A stretch of DNA of 64,000 nucleotides from Streptomyces sp. XY006 (GCF_002237655.1 NZ_NOKT01000011.1:62001-126000); one strand, 5' to 3'; positions 24,284 to 33,188 are shown, numbered from the stretch's first letter. Program-made: numbers and translations. The notes: generated by a model from the letters alone, not told the origin.

Positions 24284-25045
24284 TCATGGCCAGCCGTCGC
24301 GCGACTGTGCCAGGGCGTCCGCGGTGACGGCGGGATGGGGGTGGGGGAACGCGTGTGCGCCCGGTGCCCGCAGCGCGCGGCCGGTGGTTGCCCGGCGGGC
24401 CAGGTGGTCGGCCCAGTCCTCCGGGCACAGCGCGTCCCTCTCCCCCGCCACGACCGTGACCGGGCAGCCCACCGAGGGCAGCACGTCCTCCGGCGCGTCG
24501 GCCTGGGCCGACCGGACGCAGTTCAGCAGACGCCGCGGACCGGCCTCGAGATACGAGGGCAGCACGGCGGGGACGACGTCCGGGGCCTCGTGGACCGCCG
24601 TGCGGGCGAGCGCGCAGAGGAGCGCGGGCATCCGCCGCAGGTGGGGCGGGAAGGTCGGGGAGAGCAGGACGAGGGACCGGACCCGCTCGGGGGCTCGGAC
24701 TGCCGCGTGCAGCGCCACCTGGGCGCCGGTGGAGTGCCCGGCGAGGACCACGGGCGCCCGCGGTACCACGGCCAGCCACCGCGCCACGGTGTCCGCCAGC
24801 GGCCCGAGCGTCTCGGGGCAGACCGGCCCGCCGGGATCGCGGAAGCCCGGCACGTCCAGCAGCCGTGCCGGGCCCGACCGGGCGCAGTGCCGCAGCGTCC
24901 GCAGCAGGTACCCCGGCGCGCCCAGGCCCGGCACCAGCACGATCGGGGTGCCCCGCTCGTCCTGTCGCGGCGTTCCCGCGCTGCGCACCACGGCGGCGCC
25001 GACCCGGTCGTGGCCGAGGTACAGGTGCGGGATCCGCTGTGGCAT
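24284..25045 (-). CDS. alpha/beta hydrolase
   Basis: The 253-aa protein has the alpha/beta-hydrolase core: VLVPGLGAPG for the oxyanion region, VVLAGHSTGAQVA with nucleophile Ser in GHSTG, an acid in VVAGERDALCPED, and His in PGAHAFPH. There is no signal peptide, so it acts in the cytosol. Substrate unknown; lactonase or esterase are possible. It lies 28 bp downstream of the gluconokinase start, but on the same strand after it in reading order (gluconokinase ends at 25074). It may therefore be the last gene of the glucose dehydrogenase-gluconokinase operon, where a gluconolactone hydrolase would make sense. That is inference. Confidence 0.8.
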   Translation of the reverse strand: MPQRIPHLYLGHDRVGAAVVRSAGTPRQDERGTPIVLVPGLGAPGYLLRTLRHCARSGPARLLDVPGFRDPGGPVCPETLGPLADTVARWLAVVPRAPVVLAGHSTGAQVALHAAVRAPERVRSLVLLSPTFPPHLRRMPALLCALARTAVHEAPDVVPAVLPSYLEAGPRRLLNCVRSAQADAPEDVLPSVGCPVTVVAGERDALCPEDWADHLARRATTGRALRAPGAHAFPHPHPAVTADALAQSRDGWP

Positions 25046-25073
25046 GACCGGCGGGTACCCGGCCTCACGCCTG

Positions 25074-25613
25074 TCATGGACTCCCGTCGGCCCCGGCGTG
25101 CGGGGCGGAGGGGACGACGGCGGCCCGGGCCAGCGCCGCGGTCTGCTCGGGTGTGCCGTCGATCGAGACCGCCGCCCCCGCTTCGTCCTTGCCCAGCGGT
25201 TCGAGGTCGGCGAACTGGCTGCGCAGCAGATCGGGCGGCATGAAGTGGCCCCGCCTGGCGGAGATGCGCGCGGCGATCAGCTCGGGCGTGCCGTCGAGGT
25301 GCACGAAGAACACGCGCGGCGCGGCGGCGGACAGCCGGTCACGGTAGCGCCGCTTCAGCGCCGAGCAGGTCACCACGCCTCCGCTGTCCGCGTGGGCGGT
25401 GAGCCAGCGGGCGATCTCCTCCAGCCAGGGGCGGCGGTCCTCGTCGTCCAGGGGCTGGCGGGCCCGCATCTTCGCCACGTTGGCCTCGGGGTGGAAGTCG
25501 TCGCCCTCGGCGTAGGGAACGCCCAGGCTGCGGGCCAGCAGGCGGCCCACCGTGGTCTTACCCGAGCCGGACACACCCATGACCACGACCAGCGGAGCGG
25601 AGCTGTGAGACAT
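25074..25613 (-). CDS. gntK: gluconokinase
   Basis: GntK phosphorylates gluconate to 6-phosphogluconate with ATP. The 179-aa protein has the P-loop GVSGSGKT near the N-terminus and the family motifs EGDDFHPEANVAKM, RPWLEEIARWL, TCSALKRRYRD and RRGHFMPPDLLRSQ, and it has normal length. It follows the glucose dehydrogenase gene by 60 bp on the same strand. Together they form an oxidative route from glucose to 6-phosphogluconate. The C-terminus is slightly extended by an Ala/Gly/Ser-rich tail. Confidence 0.93.
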   Translation of the reverse strand: MSHSSAPLVVVMGVSGSGKTTVGRLLARSLGVPYAEGDDFHPEANVAKMRARQPLDDEDRRPWLEEIARWLTAHADSGGVVTCSALKRRYRDRLSAAAPRVFFVHLDGTPELIAARISARRGHFMPPDLLRSQFADLEPLGKDEAGAAVSIDGTPEQTAALARAAVVPSAPHAGADGSP

Positions 25614-25673
25614 CCAGAACCTTCCCTTCGGGTCCTCTTCGGGATCTCTTCCTCGTCGGCTGCCAGCTGTCGG

Positions 25674-26720
25674 CTAGAGCTCGATGACCACCTTGACGTC
25701 GTCCGGTCGCGGTGTGAACGCCTCCGTCGCGCGTTCCAGCGGCACCCGCCGGGTGATCAGGCGCTCCAGCCATGACAGGTCGGCCCGGGCCAGCGCATCG
25801 GCGGCCTGCCGGTAGTGCCGCAGGTTGGCGTTGACCGAGCCGACGACCGCGTCGTTCTGCAGCACGATCTCCCGGTTGAGGGCGCCCGCGTCCACGGTCG
25901 TCCTGCGCCCGGCGGGTGACACCCCGGTCAGGCACACCACCCCGTAGGGCGCGGTGCCGGTCAGCGCGGCGAGCACGGGCTCGTTCGCGCCGGTCGCCTC
26001 GATGACGACGTCCGGGCGGACGGCGCTGACGACCTGCTCGGCGTCCTCGGCGTGGTAGGTGGCGCCCAGGTCCCGTACCAGGCCGGGCTTCGGGCCGTCG
26101 GTCACCCGGTCGACGACGTGCACGTCCAGTCCCCGCATCGCGCCGAGGAGGGCGGCCAGCAGGCCGATGGGTCCCGCCCCGGTCACCAGGACGCGCTGCG
26201 GCTCGAACCACGAGCGGCCGCCGACCCGTTCGATCTGCTCCCATGCCTTGGCCACCACGGTGGTGGGCTCCAGGAGTACCCCGGCGCGCTCCAGGTGCGG
26301 CTCCAGCCGCACCGCGTAGTCGGCCTCCACGCTCCACGCCTCGGCGCCGTAGCCGTCGAGTTCCTTGATGCCGCGCTCGGTGTAGCGGCCGTTGCGGCAC
26401 ATGTCGAACTCCCCGCGGGCGCACGCCCCGCACGGTTCGGGGTCGGGGCGGCGCACCACCCCGGCGACCAGGTCGCCGGCCGAGAAGCCGCTCGCGGGCG
26501 GGGCGTGCCGCACCCGTCCGAGGGACTCGTGCCCGAGGACCAGCCGGTCGCGGCCGGGCGGGGCGGTGCCGTACTCGCCCCGGACGATCTCCTTGTCCGT
26601 TCCGCACACGCCCATCGCCAGGCCGTCCACCAGCAGCTCGCCGGCGGCCGGGGCGGGGTCGGGCACCTCCCGCACCGCCATGGAGTCCTTGGTGCCGGGC
26701 CGCACCGTCACCGCACGCAT
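25674..26720 (-). CDS. glucose 1-dehydrogenase (zinc-dependent MDR family)
   Basis: The 348-aa enzyme belongs to the medium-chain dehydrogenases. It has catalytic-zinc residues in GVCGTDKEIVRGEYG and LVLGHESLG, a partial structural-zinc lobe (PCGACARGEFDMC), and the nucleotide motif VLVTGAGPIGLLAALLG. The Glc_DH_C pattern of archaeal-type glucose dehydrogenases (LLEPTTVVAKAWEQ, LNREIVLQNDAVVGSVNAN) is clear. It oxidises glucose to gluconolactone with NAD(P). Gluconokinase follows in the same operon. The dehydrogenase start at 26720 gives the standard family N-terminus. Confidence 0.88.
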   Translation of the reverse strand: MRAVTVRPGTKDSMAVREVPDPAPAAGELLVDGLAMGVCGTDKEIVRGEYGTAPPGRDRLVLGHESLGRVRHAPPASGFSAGDLVAGVVRRPDPEPCGACARGEFDMCRNGRYTERGIKELDGYGAEAWSVEADYAVRLEPHLERAGVLLEPTTVVAKAWEQIERVGGRSWFEPQRVLVTGAGPIGLLAALLGAMRGLDVHVVDRVTDGPKPGLVRDLGATYHAEDAEQVVSAVRPDVVIEATGANEPVLAALTGTAPYGVVCLTGVSPAGRRTTVDAGALNREIVLQNDAVVGSVNANLRHYRQAADALARADLSWLERLITRRVPLERATEAFTPRPDDVKVVIEL

Positions 26721-26862
26721 CGCTCACCTCGTCCCTCGCTCGGCCGGCGCGGAACAGGTTTTCGCGCCGCTTCCCGACCGTCTGTCCCGTGACGAGGGTT
26801 TCAGCACCGGCCGGCCCGCTCCGGTGGACACGGCCGGGTGGGCGCATCGGGGGCGGCGGGAT

Positions 26863-27567
26863 TCAGGCGGCGGGCCGCAGAAGCACACAGCACCGGTCCG
26901 GGGCCGGGGCGAGGTGGGCTTCGAGTCCCCTGTCGCCGAGTCCGCCGTCGCCGAGTGCGGCGAGCATCCCCCGCAGCAGGTGCAGGTTCATCCCGCACAC
27001 CGTCTCGGTGTGCTCGCGGGCCAGGGCGTGGAAGGGGCAGTTGCCGAGCACGATCGTGTCGCCCTCGCGGCGCGGCTCGAAGCCGTGGCGCTCCAGCAGG
27101 TCCGTCACCCCGGCCGATTCCTCGGCGCCCAGTCGCCCGCCCAGTTCCGTCGCCTTGCGGTGCAGTACGCCGCGGACCGGCTCGCCCGTGGCGTCGGCCT
27201 CCTCCACGGCGCGCGCGAGCAGCCGTCCGGCCAGCTCGTAGTGCCGCTCGGGCAGGCTGACGCTGACCTCGCGGTCCGAGCGCCGGTACAGCTTCGCGGG
27301 CCGCCCGGCTCCCGGTCCGGTGCGTCCGCTGCGCCGCTCGTACACCACCTCCAGCAGCCCTTCGGCCGCCAGCCGGTCCAGGTGGAAGGCCGCCGTCTGC
27401 CGGGCCAGGCCGAGGGCCTGGGCGGCCTCGTCCCGGCCGACCGGACCGGGCCGGCGCACCACGTGCTCGTACAACCGCCGGCGCGTCGGCTCGTCCAGGG
27501 CCGCGACGGCGGAGACATCGCCTTCGGGTGTCGTGCCGGTGCCGGGTGCTTCCTTCGAGTGCTCCAC
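26863..27567 (-). CDS. winged-helix regulator with SufR-like cysteine cluster
   Basis: The 234-aa protein has an ArsR/DeoR-type winged helix (about 20-95; DEAAQALGLARQTAAFHLDRLAAEGLLEV). Its C-terminal domain has NCPFHALAREH, VCGMNLH and DRCCVLL: four Cys and nearby His residues spaced as in SufR-like iron-sulfur regulators. An Fe-S cluster or metal ligand is therefore likely. I chose GTG at 27567 because TACACT, a -10 element, ends seven bases before it, indicating a leaderless mRNA; ATG 27594 has no ribosome site. It is divergent from doxX across a region with a 10-bp perfect dyad. Confidence 0.82.
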   Translation of the reverse strand: MEHSKEAPGTGTTPEGDVSAVAALDEPTRRRLYEHVVRRPGPVGRDEAAQALGLARQTAAFHLDRLAAEGLLEVVYERRSGRTGPGAGRPAKLYRRSDREVSVSLPERHYELAGRLLARAVEEADATGEPVRGVLHRKATELGGRLGAEESAGVTDLLERHGFEPRREGDTIVLGNCPFHALAREHTETVCGMNLHLLRGMLAALGDGGLGDRGLEAHLAPAPDRCCVLLRPAA

Positions 27568-27615
27568 GAACACCAGTGTAAAACCCACGGCCATTGACTA
27601 AAGAGAGCGAGCGCG

Positions 27616-27647
27616 CTTCTATCGATAGTGAAAGTTGTCGATAGAAG
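27616..27647. promoter_or_regulatory. perfect 10-bp dyad overlapping the doxX ribosome site
   Basis: CTTCTATCGA (27616-27625) and TCGATAGAAG (27638-27647) are exact inverted copies with a 12-base spacer. The right arm runs into the AGAAGGAGGGG ribosome site of the DoxX gene; the left arm is about 40 bases from the -10 of the divergent Cys-rich regulator. A dimeric repressor bound here would block both genes. It is the obvious candidate operator for that regulator. An mRNA hairpin hiding the ribosome site is the alternative. Confidence 0.6.
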
Positions 27648-27657
27648 GAGGGGCGTC

Positions 27658-28086
27658 ATGTCGTCCACCACCACGTCCGTCGCACCCCGGCGCGGCCTGA
27701 CGGCCGACCCCGCCTACCAGGCCTTCTGGATCCTGCGCGCCGGGTTCACCGTGGCCCCCGTCCTGTTCGGGCTGGACAAGTTCCTCAACCTGCTCGTGGA
27801 CTGGCCGGTCTACCTTGCCCCGTGGCTCGACGACCTGGTCCCGGGCAGCGCCCGAACGGCCATGTACGCGGTGGGGGTCGTCGAGATCCTCGCGGGCGTC
27901 GTCGTCGCCGTGGCCCCTCGGTTCGGCGGCTGGCTGGTGGCCGGCTGGCTGGCCGGCATCATCGTCAACCTGCTGAGCATCCCGGGGTACTACGACATCG
28001 CCCTGCGCGACTTCGGACTGCTGCTCGGTGCCGTCGCACTGGCCCGGCTCGCGGCGCGCTTCCACGGCGCGGGACGGTCGAGCTGA
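27658..28086 (+). CDS. DoxX family membrane protein
   Basis: The 142-aa product has four hydrophobic helices: FWILRAGFTVAPVLFGLDKF, TAMYAVGVVEILAGVVVAV, GWLVAGWLAGIIVNLLSI and LRDFGLLLGAVALARLAA. This agrees with the DoxX/DoxD small quinone-associated membrane proteins, in which the family is linked to thiol-redox homeostasis. ATG at 27658 follows AGAAGGAGGGG, an excellent site that overlaps an inverted repeat. It pairs divergently with a regulator that has a cysteine cluster, so a redox- or Fe-S-responsive switch is likely. Confidence 0.83.
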   Translation: MSSTTTSVAPRRGLTADPAYQAFWILRAGFTVAPVLFGLDKFLNLLVDWPVYLAPWLDDLVPGSARTAMYAVGVVEILAGVVVAVAPRFGGWLVAGWLAGIIVNLLSIPGYYDIALRDFGLLLGAVALARLAARFHGAGRSS

Positions 28087-28337
28087 CGCCGTTCGTGCCG
28101 CCACACCAGGGCGGGTGGCCGGACGGCCGGGACCACCCGCCCACGCCGGGTGCCACGCCCTCCGGTCCCACGCCTCCGGTCCCACGCCTCCAGGCGCCGT
28201 ACCCCTGGGCACCGCAGCCCCCGGTCGCCGTGCGTCCCGCGGTCCGACGCCTCCCCGGGCGCCGTGCCTCCCCGGTCACCGTCCGTGCCTCCCGTGCTGC
28301 CGCCCCGCCGACGGCCGCCGTTCCGTACCCTGACGGC

Positions 28338-29243
28338 ATGCGCATGCGTCCCACCCTGAGCTGGACCCCTGGCGAGGACCTGCCGCCGGGCACCACCGAC
28401 CTGGAGCCGGTCGCCGACGCGCTGGGCGCCGGCGGGGTACTGGTGCTCACCGGAGCGGGCATCTCCACCGAGTCGGGCATCCCCGACTACCGGGGCGAGG
28501 GCGGGAGCCTGAGCCGGCATACGCCGATGACCTACCAGGACTTCGTCGCCGGCGCGCAGGCCAGGCGCCGCTACTGGGCGCGCAGCCACCTCGGCTGGCG
28601 CACCTTCGGCCGGGCCCGCCCCAACGCCGGGCACCGGGCCGTCGCCGCGTTCGGGCGCCGCGGGCTGCTCTCGGGTGTCATCACCCAGAACGTGGACGGC
28701 CTGCACCAGGCCGCCGGCAGCGAGGACGTCGTGGAACTCCACGGTGCCCTGGACCGGGTCGTCTGCCTCTCCTGCGGCGTCCGCAGCCCACGCCGCGATC
28801 TCGCCCGGCGGCTGGAGGAGGCCAACCCCGGGTTCGACCCCGTGGCCGCCGGCCTCAACCCGGACGGCGACGCCGACCTCACGGACGAACAGGTCGCCGG
28901 TTTCCGGGTGGTGCCCTGCGCGGTCTGCGGCGGCGTCCTCAAACCGGACGTGGTGTTCTTCGGCGAGACCGTTCCCCCGCAGCGCGTCGAGCACTGCCGG
29001 GAACTGGTCCGGGCGGCGACCTCGCTGCTGGTCCTGGGGTCCTCGCTCACGGTGATGTCCGGGCTGCGCTTCGTCCGTCAGGCCGCGCAGGCCGGAAAGC
29101 CGGTACTGATCGTCAACCGGGACCCCACCCGGGGCGACCAGCACGCCCTCACCCGCGTGTCGCTCCCCCTGGGCGCGGCCCTGACGACCGTCGCGGACCG
29201 GCTGGGCATCGCCATCGAGCAGCAGGCCACGCCCGGTCCGTGA
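28338..29243 (+). CDS. Sir2 family NAD-dependent protein deacetylase (sirtuin)
   Basis: Sirtuins remove acetyl (or other acyl) groups from lysines using NAD. The 301-aa protein shows LTGAGISTESGIPDYRG, TQNVDGLHQAAG, catalytic His in VELHGAL, and four zinc cysteines (CLSCG and CAVCGG). VFFGETVPPQ and GSSLTVMSG follow. The insert between the Cys pairs (about 45 residues) is longer than usual. TACCCT ends six bases before the ATG at 28338, so the transcript should be leaderless. The 250-bp gap upstream (28087-28337) is repetitive, GC-rich and carries no gene. Confidence 0.93.
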   Translation: MRMRPTLSWTPGEDLPPGTTDLEPVADALGAGGVLVLTGAGISTESGIPDYRGEGGSLSRHTPMTYQDFVAGAQARRRYWARSHLGWRTFGRARPNAGHRAVAAFGRRGLLSGVITQNVDGLHQAAGSEDVVELHGALDRVVCLSCGVRSPRRDLARRLEEANPGFDPVAAGLNPDGDADLTDEQVAGFRVVPCAVCGGVLKPDVVFFGETVPPQRVEHCRELVRAATSLLVLGSSLTVMSGLRFVRQAAQAGKPVLIVNRDPTRGDQHALTRVSLPLGAALTTVADRLGIAIEQQATPGP

Positions 29244-29403
29244 CCGACCCAGCCCAGCCCGGCCCGGCCCGGCCGGGATGTCCGCACATCCCCGCGACCG
29301 ACGGCGGTCGCGGAGAAGGCAAGCAACTCGCGTGCCACAGTGAACGCACAGCCACTCTCCCTCCTCTTGCAGGGCGAAAGCCCGCAACTGAGAGGAACGT
29401 GCT

Positions 29404-31386
29404 GTGCGTTCACGTACACGTATACGTCCGCGCCTGTACCCGGCCGGGTCGGTGGTGCTGGCCCTCGCCGCCGCCGGATCCGTGCTGGCCGGTCCGGCCG
29501 GCCCGGCGTTCGCCGCCGACACGGCGGGGCGCGCCGACCTACGGGCGGATGTGAACCGCGACGGGCGCGTCGACGTCACCGGTGGCAGCGACAAGACCGG
29601 CGAGGACGGCTGGACCGTGGAGCGCGGGGCCGTCTATCTGCCCAACATCGACGACGACACCAAGCGGTGCCCGGTCACCGGGCCCGGTGGCAGCCCGCTG
29701 TCCGACGCCAAACTGGCCGCGTGTCACGACGGTTCGGACACGAAGGTCAACGGCGCCGAGGACGCCGCCGACCTCGCCCGGGTCCGTTCGGTGCCCCTGC
29801 CGGGCCTTCCCGCGGACGCCAAGGGCACGTTGAAGATCACGACGGGAGGCGACCACGCGCATCTGTTCCTCAAGCGGGCCGGGAAGTGGGTGCTGGTGAC
29901 GGCCCAGACCCGGCTGACCGCGGCGGAGTTGCGCGCCGGGGCGGAGTTCGGAGTCGAGGCCACCGACGTCGTCCGGGACAGAGCCAAGTGGGACGGCCGC
30001 GCGGTCATCCGGCTGACGGTGACGTCCGGCGGGAAGTCCACCTCCGACGCGGTGACCCTGCGCGTCGCCCCGCTGCTGACGCACCATCACCTGCAGAACA
30101 CACAGCAGGTGATGGTGACCGAGGTCCAGGGGCAGGGCCCGTACAGCCGGCTTCAGCAGAAGTTCGTCGCCGAACTCGCCAAGGAGGTCGAGAAGGCCGG
30201 GGTCACCACGCCGCTGGTCAAGTTCACCAAGTACGCGGACCCCTGGGCGCAGGACTTCGTCGAACCGGCCTACGTCAGCATGACCGGACCGGGTGGCCGG
30301 CGGCACGTGATGCGCGTGATGCTGCGTTCCGCCCAGCCGGACCGGGACGCGGGCCGCGAGCTGTTCGAGAAGGTGCGGGGCCGGGACATCGGTGTCGTGC
30401 AGGTGACCGACCGGGCCGAGCCCGACGACTGGTCGCTCAACTCCATGGGGAACCTGGAGACCATCCCGCCCTACACGCACAACGGCCGTTCCTTCCCGGC
30501 CGGGCGGATCATCATGGGCGAGCGCAAGGACAGCGGGGCACGGCCGTCGAAGGTGATGCGGACGATGCTCGCCTCGCAGGGCATGCAGGACCCGCTGCTG
30601 CTGGACACCTCCTGGCTGGGCGTGGGGCACGTCGACGAGTTCGTGCAGTTCCTGCCCGCCGACACCCCGCGCGGCTGGCGCCTCGGCATCGCCGACCCGG
30701 AGGCGGGGCTGCGGCTGCTGCGCGACGCCCAGCGCGACGGCCACGGCAAGACCAGGATGTTCTCCGTCCCGGGCCGCAGCGACAGTCCCGCGCCCAAGGA
30801 GACCATCGACCAGGCGCTCGCCTCCCGCCACCTGGTGGCCGACAACCAGATGGCGGCGCGGCGCATCGCGGCCAACCTGGAGGTCCTCCAGCGCGAGACG
30901 GGCGTGACCGACGCGGAGATCGTGCGCGTGCCGGCGCTGTACACCCGGGACTCGGAGGCCCTGACCGCCGAGGGCCGGGAGGTTCCCGTGCCGCGGCTGA
31001 CGCGCATGGGCGCCGGCTCCGACGTGGTGGACAGCCTCGGGGACTTCGGCCAGCAGAAGTGGCTCGCCGAGAACCCGGCCGCCCCGCGCGCGGCCGCGGA
31101 GACGGTGACCACCAGCGCGTACGTTCCCGGGGCGGTCAACGGGGTGCTCCTGGCCCGCGACCGCTACCTCGCCCCGCGCCAGTGGGGGCCGGTCATCGGC
31201 GGCAAGGACATCTTCACGGAGGCCGTCACGGCCGCCTACCAGCGGGTCGGCATGAAGGTGTCGTACATCGACGACTGGTACACGTACCACCTCGGGATGG
31301 GTGAGGTGCACTGCGGCACCAACACCCTGCGCGACGCGAGTGCCGCCTGGTGGCAGCGCCCGGGAGCGCGTCGCAACGGGGCGTAG
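29404..31386 (+). CDS. secreted protein-arginine deiminase family enzyme
   Basis: Protein-arginine deiminases convert arginine in proteins to citrulline. The 660-aa protein has an Arg-rich signal peptide (cleavage near AFA-ADT, residue 38) and an EF-hand-like segment DVNRDGRVD. A PAD middle region follows, then the C-terminal catalytic domain. All four catalytic residues are present: Asp284 (WAQDF), His409 and Asp411 (GHVDEF), and Cys637 (EVHCGTN), in the order of vertebrate PAD4. GTG at 29404 follows AGAGGAA. Activity may need calcium, as in animals. The protein is rare in bacteria but known from some Streptomyces genomes. Confidence 0.9.
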   Translation: MRSRTRIRPRLYPAGSVVLALAAAGSVLAGPAGPAFAADTAGRADLRADVNRDGRVDVTGGSDKTGEDGWTVERGAVYLPNIDDDTKRCPVTGPGGSPLSDAKLAACHDGSDTKVNGAEDAADLARVRSVPLPGLPADAKGTLKITTGGDHAHLFLKRAGKWVLVTAQTRLTAAELRAGAEFGVEATDVVRDRAKWDGRAVIRLTVTSGGKSTSDAVTLRVAPLLTHHHLQNTQQVMVTEVQGQGPYSRLQQKFVAELAKEVEKAGVTTPLVKFTKYADPWAQDFVEPAYVSMTGPGGRRHVMRVMLRSAQPDRDAGRELFEKVRGRDIGVVQVTDRAEPDDWSLNSMGNLETIPPYTHNGRSFPAGRIIMGERKDSGARPSKVMRTMLASQGMQDPLLLDTSWLGVGHVDEFVQFLPADTPRGWRLGIADPEAGLRLLRDAQRDGHGKTRMFSVPGRSDSPAPKETIDQALASRHLVADNQMAARRIAANLEVLQRETGVTDAEIVRVPALYTRDSEALTAEGREVPVPRLTRMGAGSDVVDSLGDFGQQKWLAENPAAPRAAAETVTTSAYVPGAVNGVLLARDRYLAPRQWGPVIGGKDIFTEAVTAAYQRVGMKVSYIDDWYTYHLGMGEVHCGTNTLRDASAAWWQRPGARRNGA

Positions 31387-31560
31387 CCGACGAGCAGTCG
31401 GGCCGGTCGGCTCGGGGGCCGGATCCGTCGCCGGGAACGCGCGGCTGGTCCGGCCCCGGTGGTGCCAGGTACACCACGTCTTCGCCGCTCAGCCCCACTG
31501 ATCTTCGCGGCCGTTCCTGGAAACGTCTCGGGTGCCGAACCCGACGACGGAGGAACGCCG

Positions 31561-32715
31561 ATGAACAGGAAGATCACCTCGAAGCTGCGCAAGGCCCTGC
31601 TGGCCGCGACGGCGGCGGGCCTGGTGGGCGCCACCGTGACCGACGCGGCGGTGGCGCGCCCGCCGTCGCCGTCGCCTCTGCAGAAGAGCATCGACTCGCT
31701 GGTGAGCGAGGAGAAGTACCCGGCCGTGATGGCCTGGGTGAACAAGAACGGCCGGACGACGTCCCTGGTGGCCGGGTCCGCCCGGCTGGGCGAGCGGGTG
31801 CCGGTCCCGCGTGACGGCTATGTCCGGGCGGGCAGCAACACGAAGACCTTCACCGCTGTCGTGGTCCTGCAGCTGGTCGCCGAGGGCAGGGTCCGCCTGG
31901 ACGAGCCCGTGGAGACGTACCTGCCCGGCCTGGTGCGCGGCAAGGGCATCGACGGCGCGCGCATCACCGTGCGGCAGCTCCTGCAGCACACCAGCGGACT
32001 GCCCAGCTACACCGACCACTTGGGGCTGGAGGACTTCGAGAAGATCCAGCACAGGTTCTTCCATCCCCACGACCTGCTCGCCACGGCCCTGGCCCATCCG
32101 GCGGAGTTCGCGCCCGGCACCCGGTGGAAGTACAGCAACACCAACTACCTGCTGGCCGGGCTCCTCATCGAGCGCGTCACCGGCCGCCCGGTGCAGGAGC
32201 AGATAACCGAACGCGTCATCAGGAAGGCCGGGTTGCGCCGCACCTACTGGCCGCAGCCGGGCGACCAGACCCTGCGCCGGCCCCACGCGCACGGCTACGC
32301 CCTGAGCGACCCGCGAAGCCGCAGGGTCATCGACGTGACCGAGATGGACCCGTCGTGGGGCGGGGCCGCCGGCCAGCTGATCTCCACGCCCGGCGATCTG
32401 GCGAAGTTCGCGCGCGTCCTCATCGAGGGCAGGCTGCTGCCGGCCCGGGAACTCGCCGAGATGCGCAAGACGGTCGACGCCCCGCTGCTCCCGGGCTGGC
32501 GGTACGGGCTCGGCGTGTTCAGCGTCCCGCTGAGCTGTGGGGGCGTCTACTGGGGGCACGGCGGCGACATCGACGGGTACGAGACCCGTGGGGGCGCCAC
32601 GGACGACGGCCGTTCCGTCGGACTCGCGGTGACCGCACTGCCCGGCACCTTCGGGGACGCCACGAAGGGGGCGCTGGCGGTGATGAAGTCCGTGGACACC
32701 GCGTTCTGCCGCTGA
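31561..32715 (+). CDS. exported serine hydrolase (class C beta-lactamase fold)
   Basis: The 384-aa protein has a signal peptide (about 1-32, ending AVA-RP). It has the serine acyl-enzyme motifs of the D-Ala-D-Ala carboxypeptidase/class C family: S-x-x-K in AGSNTKTFTA, Tyr-x-Asn in KYSNTNYLL, and HGG (in place of KTG) in WGHGGDIDGY. It probably acts on cell-wall peptides, D-amino-acid peptides or esters outside the cell; true beta-lactamase activity is less likely. GGAGGAA precedes the ATG. It follows the arginine deiminase by 174 bp and may be in the same secreted-enzyme group, but has its own upstream space. Confidence 0.87.
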   Translation: MNRKITSKLRKALLAATAAGLVGATVTDAAVARPPSPSPLQKSIDSLVSEEKYPAVMAWVNKNGRTTSLVAGSARLGERVPVPRDGYVRAGSNTKTFTAVVVLQLVAEGRVRLDEPVETYLPGLVRGKGIDGARITVRQLLQHTSGLPSYTDHLGLEDFEKIQHRFFHPHDLLATALAHPAEFAPGTRWKYSNTNYLLAGLLIERVTGRPVQEQITERVIRKAGLRRTYWPQPGDQTLRRPHAHGYALSDPRSRRVIDVTEMDPSWGGAAGQLISTPGDLAKFARVLIEGRLLPARELAEMRKTVDAPLLPGWRYGLGVFSVPLSCGGVYWGHGGDIDGYETRGGATDDGRSVGLAVTALPGTFGDATKGALAVMKSVDTAFCR

Positions 32716-32783
32716 TCTCACCGGCGCTGCCGGCGGCGGACGGATGCGGGCCGCTGCCCGCTGCGGTCCGGCCGCGGTGGCTG

Positions 32784-33188
32784 CTACGAGGCGGCGGCGT
32801 CGTCGACCGTGGCGCGCAGTTCCAGCAGGCCGTCGACCCCGGTGATCTCGCAGAGGCGCCGCACCGGGGGGGACGGGTCGACCACGCGGAGGGTGGCCGC
32901 CTGGTGGGTGAGGATCAGCAGGTTCAGGAACGTCGAGTCCGCGAAGGTGACGCCCGAGGCGTCCAGGACCACCTTCGGGTGCGTACGGGCCGCGGTCTCC
33001 AGCGCGTCGGCCAGGGGCTCGACCGAGTCCATGTCGTAGGCGCCGCGCGCGACGACGACCGCGGCCCCTCGCCATTCGTACTGCGACACCCCGGCCCCGG
33101 GCGAGGCGGGCCGGGCGATCGGCTGCGGAAGGGAAACCCCGCTGCCGCCGCTCATGAGTGCCGGCGCTGCGGCTTCATCCCAGGGCAT
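32784..33188 (-). CDS. STAS-domain anti-sigma factor antagonist
   Basis: The 134-aa protein has a STAS domain (about 40-125). It carries the phosphorylation-site pattern LDASGVTFADSTFLNLL, where the Ser/Thr pair of DST is the expected target of an anti-sigma kinase. In dephosphorylated form it would bind the anti-sigma factor and free a stress sigma factor. ATG at 33188 follows GGGAGGAG; a longer start at 33218 is less likely. No anti-sigma kinase is encoded nearby, so its partner is elsewhere. It diverges from a small winged-helix gene. Confidence 0.85.
   Translation of the reverse strand: MPWDEAAAPALMSGGSGVSLPQPIARPASPGAGVSQYEWRGAAVVVARGAYDMDSVEPLADALETAARTHPKVVLDASGVTFADSTFLNLLILTHQAATLRVVDPSPPVRRLCEITGVDGLLELRATVDDAAAS

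Noticed and set aside
31561..32715. True class C beta-lactamase
   Set aside because: Motif three is HGG and the sequence is typical of Streptomyces D-aminopeptidase/carboxypeptidase-like hydrolases; resistance cannot be claimed.
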